Shown one piece after another: positions 55,984-64,000 of a DNA stretch of 64,000 nt. This stretch comes from Paramacrobiotus metropolitanus (taxonomy: Eukaryota; Tardigrada; Eutardigrada; Parachela; Macrobiotidae), in the NCBI RefSeq assembly GCF_019649055.1, contig NW_026570227.1, forward strand, positions 2,828,722 to 2,892,721, given 5' to 3'. Every line of letters starts with the position of its first letter. Within the stretch, counting starts at the first letter, position 1. Both the position numbers and the translations under genes were made by a program. The notes beneath the pieces were generated by a model. The model worked only from the letters and a program-made list of their open reading frames with translations. It did not search any database and was not told where the DNA came from.

Positions 55984-58453
55984 TTGATTACAATAATTAC
56001 CCAAAAAGCGCCTCAAAGAAAGCGGGGGAAAGGAATGAACGACGCAGAGCTTCTTCGAAAACGAGTGGCTCAGATGTTTCAAAATGGACGCACAAAAGAC
56101 ATTGTGAAATTCCTTTCTTCGGAAGAAACCATAGCGGAAATGAATGATGAAACCATAGCTGCGCTTAAAGATAAGCATCCCCAGCGGCCGATCAATGAAA
56201 TTTTTCCTCCTCTCGCTGCAGTCCCACCAACAATACCGCGCGTCTCTCCGGCGGAATTACTGGATGCCGTTTTCAGTATGCCTGCTGGTTCCGCTGGAGG
56301 ATTTACGGGAATGAAGCCCCAACACTTGAAAGACATGTTAAACCGTCGGGATGATTTTGAAAGCGAGTTGTGTCTGGCAATGACGGGCCTGATGGATATT
56401 GTTTTGAACGGTAAAGTGCCAGCTGAAGTCCGACCCTTTCTGTTTGGGGCTAATTTGATCCCTCTAAAGAAGCCCACGGGAGGGATTCGGCCTATCGCTG
56501 TAGGGGAAGTGCTGAGCAGAATTGCTTCGAAGATTGTCAGCGCAAGGTGCCAGGAACAACTGGGTGCTCTATTCCGCCCCATTCAGCTGGGATACGGAAC
56601 AAAGGGGGGTGCGGAGGCTGTCATACATACAGCGCGAAGCTATCTGGAAGGCGAACATGGAGGGACACGGGTGATGGTTAAATTAGACTTCAAAAATGCC
56701 TTTAACATGATCAGTAGAAGTGCAGTTTTGGAAGCAGTGCAGTCTGTTATCCCAGTATACCATCCCTATTTCGATCAGTCGTATGCAACCGTATCCCACT
56801 TGGCCTGCCAAGATACCGTTATAGCATCGGAAAGTGGTGTACAGCAAGGCGATCCCGGAGGACCGTTAACGTACTGCCTGGGAACATTCCCGTTGTTGCG
56901 CAAGCTTCGGAGCCAGTTTAAGGCCGGTTTCTTGGATGATGTCACTCTGGCGGGATTGATTGAAGAAGTAGTGGCAGATATTCGTACAATAGAAGAAGAA
57001 GGGAAAAAAATTGGCCTCGCACTGAATTACGGTAAATGTGAAGCCTTTTTCTTCGGGGGAACGGATGAAGAGCGGGCGGCTGCCAAGCACCGGTTGGTAT
57101 GGGAATGGCCAGAATTTGAGATTTTAGAGAAGGATAACCTTACGCTACTGGGAGCACTCGTTAGCGTAGTCGCAGTGCCATCTTTTTTTGCGGGGAAAAA
57201 TTCAACAGATTGAGATACTGGTGGAAAGGCTGAAACTGCTGCCATCCCAGCAAGCGCTGTACCTCCTCCGAAACTGCCTCAGCGTGCCGAAATTAATGCA
57301 TACTTTACGCAGCAGCCAGTGCTATGAACATCCCGAGATCCTGTGTGAATTTGACGACTTAATGCGGGAGACGGTCACCTCAATTGTTAATGCGAAGATT
57401 GATGACAAGAAATGGCTACAGATGACTCTCCCGGTTGGTCGGGGCGGTCTGGGTGTGAGGCGAGCAGGGGAGCTAGCTTTGTCGGCGTTTATCGCTTCGG
57501 CATCCTCGGTTTTGCCTGTGTGCCTGGAAATGCTTCCAATCGACCGGTTATCGGGTCTGGAACAAGCTGTGGATAAATGGGTGCAAATGTATCAGTGTGA
57601 AATGCCGCCCGACGATGTTAGGAAATATCAGAAAAGTTGGGATTGGCCGGTAGTGGAACGTGTATACTCACAATTGCGTCTTCAAGCGATGGCCAGTGGA
57701 AAACCGGAAGAAATGGCAGCACTGCTAGCGGCGTCCGAGAAAGAGTCCGCGGCGTGGTTGCACGCGTTACCGGCAGCAAGTTTGGGAACGGTGGTAAATG
57801 ACGAACAAGTTAGAGTCGCTGTAGGATTACGATTTGGCCTGCCAGTAGTGGCCCCGCATCAATGTGCAGGATGTGGCTTTCAAGTAACTCCTGATGGCCA
57901 CCATGGACTGTCCTGCCTGTACAGCAAAGGCAGATGGAGCCAACATCTGGAGTTGAACAGCATACTGGAGCGGGGGTGCGTAGCAGCGGGTATTCCGTGT
58001 GAGTTGGAACCGAACGGTATATTCAGAGACAACGGAAAGCGCCCGGACGGATTGACTTTGGTGCCAGTGCGAGAAGGAAAGCAGCTTGTATGGGACGCCA
58101 CCTTTGCGGACACGTTAGCACAGTCTTACGTTAAACGGTCAGCAAAGGCAGCGGGAGCAGCGGCACACCAAGCAGAAAACCGGAAACGATACAATTACAG
58201 GCTTCTGGGCGACCAGTATTGGTTCTATCCTTTTGCCGTGGAAACCCTCGGAGTGCTCGGCGAAGGAGCCAAAGAGATGGTCAGCTTTTTCGGGCGTAAA
58301 ATTAAGAAAAGATCCGGCGAAGCTAGGTCCACCGCTTTTTTAAAACAGCGTATAAGCCTTGCAATTATTAAAGGCAATGCGGCTGTCGTTTTGGGAACTT
58401 TACCGGGCAAGAATAAATTTATTGATAATAGTGATTTTGGTTGTTTTTTTTAA
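55984..58453 (+). pseudogene. Retroelement with reverse transcriptase and endonuclease, copy 3, one frameshift
   Basis: Two overlapping frames make one polyprotein. The first (to 57213) is a reverse transcriptase: LDFKNAFNMISR near residue 230 (motif A), SGVQQGDPGGPL near 285 (motif B) and GFLDDVTLAG near 315 (the catalytic DD). The second (from about 57188) holds PKLMHTLRSSQCYEH, the knuckle CAGCGF...GHHGLSC (near 57860), RPDGLTLVPVREGKQ and LVWDAT (near 58041-58100), and the end NSDFGCFF. The frame changes near the seven-T run at 57182-57188, which fits a one-base slip. The start at 55984 is not a true ATG and the usual longer N-terminus is missing, so it is probably 5' truncated. It is the most complete copy here, and one base from an open frame over this span. 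Confidence 0.85.
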
Positions 58454-58519
58454 TTCTTGGTTGTGCAGTGTAAGCCGTTGTGATACGAGTCATGACTGTA
58501 ATGTCGCGATGTAAACATG

Positions 58520-58525
58520 AATAAA
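58520..58525 (+). terminator. AATAAA polyadenylation signal of retroelement copy 3
   Basis: AATAAA about 70 bases after the stop codon. The 3' tail differs from copies 1 and 2, so copy 3 belongs to a different subfamily. Confidence 0.5.
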
Positions 58526-59880
58526 GATCGGTTAGCGTGAAAAATAATTACAAAAGTCAAATAGTATTATACGAAATAATTCAGCAAAATAAGCAACATA
58601 TTTCCACATTCCAAATTTTTAAATCACAATTCCATACCTAAAACTCAACTGGGAGCGCGCTAGCGCGACCAACACTTGTATTCATACAATCTTACCGACC
58701 AGAACGTATTTATACGCAATTTCTATGGACCCGTTATCACTTGGTCAGTTTTATTCAAGCTTGGTCTTAAAAATTCCATATTTCCCCAGATTTGCAACTT
58801 GATTTCTATTTGTTTTTAATAAAGCAGTTGGCAGAAGACAGTATCACCAGGCCTTGAAATCGTAGAGAGAACTAGAAAAAATGCTTACTGCCCAGTACTG
58901 TATACAGCGTGATTAATATAATGAATACAACCACGGAGAATATTGGGGATACATAGATACCGGCTTTCAAGTTAAGTACAATATTACCGTCCATCATACG
59001 AAATCCCTGTAATAAGTACGAGGTCTATAGTGACGACTATATTCTACGCGCGGCGCCGCATAGTTTTGAGATCTCATTAACCAAATCATTTTTTAAGACT
59101 GACACTACCAATAGATCGGTCTCGATCCATAACTGGCTCACATGGTCTTCGTTTTTGAATTCGTTTGGCCAGAACCGTGCCGGCGCGACGCCATCCACCA
59201 GAATCGTGCCCGGCCGCAAACGATCCAACCCACTTTGAACCTGACGTTAAAACTTTTGCATGGATGGCGCACTTAACAAATGATTTGCACAAACAGTAAG
59301 CAAAATTAAATTTTAGTTAAGTGTACTTACGTATTTTCGTGCCACACCAAGCACAAACTCATCCCAAGGTTCAGACCACACCGTACGGTAGAATTTGCAG
59401 TACTTGAAGATTATCGTACCGTGTAATTTTGCTAGGACCGCTCCGCAAACAATTACTCGAGCCGCTTTTAGAAATATATGGCTTTCCAACGCCTCCTCAC
59501 AATTTTTAAACTTTGTTACTGTTCAACAAAGAAATGTTTTTTTTGTAAATGTTCTCAGTATATCGTATATCCTCGTATATCATTGAACGTTCGAAGTGTT
59601 TTGAACTTAGTGAGTAACCGAGTTACCACGACTTCCCAGTGAACAAAATCGCTAGAATAATCTTACCGAACATAAATCTTACCAATTTTCATACATTATT
59701 ATCGGAAAACGCGAATGTGTGCGCCGTGTTAATGGATTCGTCGTCCGTTTTAGTAAAGCTTGGTCTCAAAAAATGTCATGTTTGTCACAGGCTTGCCGCT
59801 TGATTTTAAATTTTTTTAGTGAGCTAAAGTAGATAATTTCATGAGGTCGATGAAGTACAGGAATGTAGATCGCCTGATTA
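58526..59880. repeat. Dispersed repeat copies 2 and 3 with AT-rich spacer
   Basis: 58650-58980 is a direct copy of 53020-53345, and 59640-59880 is a diverged one. No gene is supported. A 63-codon minus-strand frame at 59037-59228 is open but unrecognised. Confidence 0.6.
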
Positions 59881-60888
59881 CAGCTCACCAGGGATGCGTC
59901 AGCGGCTCCCCTCTCAGAAAAATTTCATATTTTGTATGATGACAGAGTAACAGTAGGGTATTACTAAAAAAATAGTTTCATCTGCTATAATCAACAGGGA
60001 GGGGTCAAACAAAAGTAAAAAGTTAAAGATACGCTATGTTATAGCGAATGCATTGCTTTGTACGCTAATTTAAGTAGGTACTTAAACTTTGTAATACGAC
60101 CCAGAATTATGGCAATGAGCCACTTCGTACGCTTTTGTATGAGGCTTATGTTGGCTTAAAATTGTTTGTTTTATTACCCATTTCTAGTAAATGGCAATTT
60201 TTTAAGTAAATGGCAATTTCTAGTAAATTCAGTGGCAGTGGCAATTTCTAGTAAATGGCAATTTTTTATTTTTATAGAGACAGATCGGTCTTACTTCCGT
60301 TTCCCTGCTAGCAGTACTTGTAATTCGTGCTAAAAACTGATAGCTCCAACCGAAACTGAAATATGAGCACTTGCAGATACGTTCTTAAAAACTAAGTCAA
60401 CTTATATCACCTACAAAGTACAAACCAGCTTCAGAAACAACAGCCGGTTAACAAAGAATATGGAACACACAGTCACGCCGGTATGCCTTGTACAGCTTAG
60501 GACAAAATGGTCGCATACCCCACATCTGCACATTCAGTACGAATGCAGCGCAGTGCACTGTACGACTGAGTTCGAAATATCCGTTTCGTACAAGTGCACT
60601 GCACCGCTTGCGTACAGAATGCTGGGTATGGGGCTATGCGGCTATTTAGTCCTACATTGTACGATATACAAGCGAGTGCCGCATATTACCGTATATCGCA
60701 TAATCGTACGCAGCAATGAATTGGCTATAACATAGCGTATCTTAAACTTTATAATTTTGTATGGCCCCTCCCTGTTGATCATAGCAGCTGAAACTATTTT
60801 TTTAGGACTACCCTGTTGTTACTCTGTCATCCTACAAGATATGAAATTTTTCTGAGAGGGGAGCCGGTGACGCGTCCCTGGTCAGTAG
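59881..60888. mobile_element. Fold-back element 4, about 1 kb
   Basis: The left arm (ACCAGGGATGCGTCAGCGGC, TCTCAGAAAAATTTCATAT, TGATGACAGAGTAACA) is mirrored at the right (TGTTACTCTGTCATC, ATATGAAATTTTTCTGAGAG, GACGCGTCCCTGGT). Farther in, ACGCTATGTTATAGCGAATG faces its complement near 60720-60742. Arms are about 230 bases. The middle has short repeats of TTTCTAGTAAATGGCAA (60170-60260). No transposase frame is present. Confidence 0.85.
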
Positions 60889-61682
60889 TAGTCAATATTA
60901 ATTGCTACTTCCGAGAAAGCGGTACTTGATAAAAATAAGTAATCTACAATAACCCTGCACTCAAAAGACATTTCTACAGTATGAGTGGTACATCATTGTG
61001 TGCCGTACAGTTAAGTTCAAGCTAGGTCAAACAAATTCCTCATGTTGCATAAGTAAGCCTGCTGAAATTAAATTTGTTTAAGCGAGCGACGTCAGCAGCA
61101 AGCGTTTCGGGTGTTTTGACGTTTAGAAAATGTATGGAAAACGATAAAATTTAATGATTAAGTGTGGGGTCATCCAGAAATTTTTTATGGGTCACCCCAA
61201 ATAGCAAAAGGGTTGAAAAGTGAAATCACCTTTTGACTTTAACAGTATTAACCCGTCTCGCCGCGAACCGCGATCACAAAGTTACAAAAAGCGGCACTGT
61301 ATTATGTATTGAAATGCCAATTTCAGGAATACATAGCCTTATAACAAGGCCTTTTTGATACGAACGTGCCGAGCGTGATTGCGAAGGTTTCGGATGTGAG
61401 TTTCAAGTTTGTCAACTGATTTTAGGTTTTTTAAGTAGTTTCTGGTCGGAAAAGAAATTTTGCATGTCGTAAGTACAGTAAAACTCTCTATAAAATACAG
61501 GCACGGTTCCATCAGTTTCGTTTGTTATACCGGGGTGTATTTTATAAAGGGAAACTGCCCCCCGGGGGTGTTGCTATAATTTGGGGTGGAGACGTCGCAG
61601 TACATGTCTCTTATAAATGCAACACTAAGGCACTAGCAAGAATGTGTAGCATATTACATGTTTGTAGTACATACGGCTTACG
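60889..61682. other. Intergenic, no gene seen
   Basis: AT-rich, with no supported coding frame or RNA gene. Confidence 0.45.
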
Positions 61683-62342
61683 AGTACTTCGCTTTTACTC
61701 GCGTTCCGACCGCTTACAGAATACACCTTCACGTTCCGTCCACCTGTCTGCATTAGTAAACCCCCCTGCGCGCGATTACATTTTTCTACGTAGCTTAGCC
61801 TTCGCTTACTGTTAAATCCGCATCATTCGCTCACTTCAAACGCTCATCCCCCATGCATTGCGGAATAATATCACTCAACCAATGGGCTAAAAGATGGAGA
61901 AAAAATTTACAATATTTTGGATTCCAAATAAGTGGAAATTTATGGCGATAAAGAAAAGTTATAGTCATTTTCCTTTCTCGTAGACAGACCATAGGATCTC
62001 TGCGTAGCTCTTCGCCGTTGATTGTATGCTTAAGCGCACGAAAGATCGCCGATGTCTATAACTTCTTTTGATTTCTATGAATTGTCACTAACTTAAGCTT
62101 GAAAAATTTATAATTTTTTTCCACGTTTCTTAAATTATTGTTTTAGCGTATTTGCTTCGTAGATTACGAGGGATGAGCAATAAAAGTGAGCCATACGATA
62201 TGGATTCCAGTATTTTCAATTTTTCATATTGGCTACCTTTCAAATGTAACCGCGCGCTGGGGGGGTTTACTAATGCAGACCGGTGGTCGAAACGTTAAAG
62301 TGTAATCTGTAAGCGGTCGGAACGCGAGTAAAAGCGAAGTAC
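61683..62342. mobile_element. Fold-back element 5, about 660 bp
   Basis: AGTACTTCGCTTTTACTCGC at the left faces GCGAGTAAAAGCGAAGTACA at the right. CTGCATTAGTAAACCCCCC faces GGGGGGTTTACTAATGCAG. The inner sequence (CACTT..., GCTCATC) is mirrored more loosely. No coding frame. Confidence 0.85.
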
Positions 62343-63699
62343 ATTTAAAATTGTGAACTTCATTCCGAGGTCATCATAAACTATGATTAGTACTTGAAGA
62401 CTGGTAAAATAAGTATACCTGTTCTGTTGAGATATACTGCTGCATATAGTAATTACCATTTACACAAAAAACGTGAATGTTGATCCATATTATTCCACGA
62501 TGTTAAGATAACATCAGTTTACATCCGGCTACTTGTATGCAAATGTGTTTAACCAGAGCTGAATGTTGTTCAGAGGTTCTCTACACTACTTAAACTACAT
62601 TCGGTTCCGCGGACGGTGTATGTAAGGCTTATAAAGAGTTGAATGTTATAAAGAGAATCCCCCCTACGTTATAACATGCGAGCCAATTCGGTTCCTTGCA
62701 GGTTGTATGTTATAGAGAAGTGTATTTAATAAAGAAGTGTATGCAACGAGAGGTTTCACTGTATAGGAAACGAAGAACACGGAATCAAAGCCTTGACTTA
62801 CAATGACTGTAACAACTGAGAAAGCGGTATTTAGTGTAATACTATAATCGTAACAAATAACAATACTTTAATAAAAGTTACCTACAGAAAAGTGTAAATC
62901 TTTGAAATCAAACTGCAGAATCAACGTACATTTCCATTAAACAAAAAAAAACAATTACCTACCTGTTCTCTATAAATACATGTCCTGAACACGTCGAAGG
63001 GTCTCCTAAATCCTTTATACAATTTCAATGACCTTTCGAACATAAAACCAGTACTATCCATTACTAAAGCGCCGAGCGCGGATGCGCGAGGATACCTTGT
63101 ATCCAATACTATCCATGGAAGCTTACCTAGCGCGTGGTCAGGTAAAATCAAGCTTTGTCTTGAAAAATTCAGCAAAGCAAACAGATGTTTCCCCGAAACT
63201 ATTTACGCCCTTCTCACTATAAGCGAAGTTCACTTTAATACTCGCTATGCTGTGAAAGTTATTACCTTTCCTGGCTGTAAAATTAAGTTCTTCATTAACT
63301 AGATTGTAAGCTGATGCGTGCCATTACCTTGTATGAAGGGTTTCATATCTTGAGGGAAAAACGTAAAATGTGCAAATAGGGTTTCGATTAAATTAATTTT
63401 TTAATATTTAGAGCCCCATACGATGTATATCAACACAAGGCTTACAAGTGAAACAATCTCCTGGGACGGTTATAGTTTTGCAATCGAAAGTGGAGTATCT
63501 GCGTATGACAAAGAGAAATTGGTTAGGTACTATTGGCCAAGCCCAATAAAAAAAAAGCTGTGTACAAAATGCCTGCGTAGAACATGGTATACAAAGCGGA
63601 AAATGGCACAAATTGGATAACAAGGAAAAATAATAATTTCTGAAGAATAAAATGGTGACGATGACCAATGCTAGAAGGTGCACTGCCTCCACACTATCA
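62343..63699. other. Intergenic with short dispersed repeat
   Basis: 63010-63100 repeats the GCCGAGCGCGGATGCGCGAG unit of 54.8 kb. No supported gene. A 125-codon minus-strand frame at 63408-63785 overlaps the zinc-finger exon and is unrecognised. Confidence 0.45.
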
Positions 63700-63888
63700 T
63701 TATTTAATATCCGGTTTCGTTTCGGTAGCTTCGCATTTCGATTCGTGGGCTTGCAAGAAATCGTGGCGCAGATACCCTCTCCCACAACGCCTGTGGCGCT
63801 TCAGTTTTTCTTTGACTGGATGAGCTAACGACTTATGAATCCTTAATGTTGAAGATGTAGGGAATCTCATTCCGCACACGTCATATAA
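63700..63888 (-). pseudogene. Degenerate C2H2 zinc-finger exon
   Basis: A minus-strand exon from an acceptor (TTACCAG, 63895-63889) to the TAA at 63700-63702. Two finger-like units are visible: YDVCGMRFPTSSTLRIHKSL then AH, and HRRCGRGYLRHDFLQAHE then SKC. Each keeps the second Cys, the hydrophobic core and the His pair (or His-Cys), but the first Cys of the C-x2-C pair is Tyr in one and His in the other. Zinc binding would be lost or altered. It may be the 3' end of a gene that starts beyond the window, or a relic. Confidence 0.45.
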
Positions 63889-64000
63889 CTGGTAATTAGG
63901 ATGCAGAAAGAATACTAGGAAACACCTGAAACCCGTATGCATACTGTCTGACAATGAGTGGGTACAGCGGACCTCTCAAACAAACGGCTGTGAACAGAAA

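Noticed and set aside
57182-57213. Programmed ribosomal frameshift between RT and endonuclease
   Set aside because: A T run alone is not a known shift signal here, and the overlapping text reads as a simple one-base slip. The related copies are also dead. Not excluded, but not claimed.
1-64000. tRNA, rRNA or other structured RNA genes
   Set aside because: None was recognised by eye on either strand. A tRNAscan or Rfam search would be decisive.

Overview
The window is animal nuclear DNA: AT-rich, with short spliceosomal introns (several of 51-60 bp), no operons and no ribosome-binding sites. A local family of two-module proteins (an N-terminal 'FIDFLCP..REFTPFDRV' module, then an F-box-like 'LPxELWTEVFSYLD' module) resembles families I remember from tardigrade genomes. 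A tardigrade is my best guess at the source, but only moderately certain and from memory.

Layout. (1) 1-26 kb: a cluster of seven loci of the two-module F-box-like family. One is intact (6153-7977, +), one nearly intact (22977-25346, -), three are broken or truncated (3115-4907 -, 9651-11916 +, 16378-17992 -), and two are relics (1755-1811 -, 20419-20685 -). They sit among duplicated intergenic blocks and near-palindromic fold-back elements. (2) 26.1-28.3 kb: a 96-bp satellite array. (3) 29.4-51.2 kb: what looks like one very large mobile element. Its outer ends are a 22-bp inverted repeat (20 of 22 match). Inside each end lies an array of the same 93-bp GC-rich repeat, in opposite orientation. 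The interior carries a divergently arranged gene set. Rightward is a seven-exon KDZ-transposase-like gene with CxC5-like and CxC6-like cysteine clusters (40444-47012). Leftward are a P-loop NTPase gene (40076-36870) and then a PHD-finger-like gene (about 34725-33256). (4) 53-58.5 kb: two copies of a retroelement with a reverse transcriptase, a CCHC knuckle and a PD-(D/E)XK-like endonuclease. A third copy enters the window at base 1. All three are disabled. (5) 58.5-64 kb: dispersed repeats, two more fold-back elements and a degenerate C2H2 zinc-finger exon.

How it may fit together. The most interesting object is the 21.8-kb element. A DDE-type transposase-like protein, a divergently transcribed P-loop ATPase and a chromatin-reader-like PHD protein, all between inverted satellite ends, suggest a eukaryotic transposon with a separate ATPase partner and fold-back-type termini. 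Exon joins in both large genes were worked out by hand from splice-site phase. They agree at almost every junction, but no homology search was run. Most F-box-like loci carry 1-2 base indels in T runs, so either the family is decaying or the assembly has homopolymer errors.
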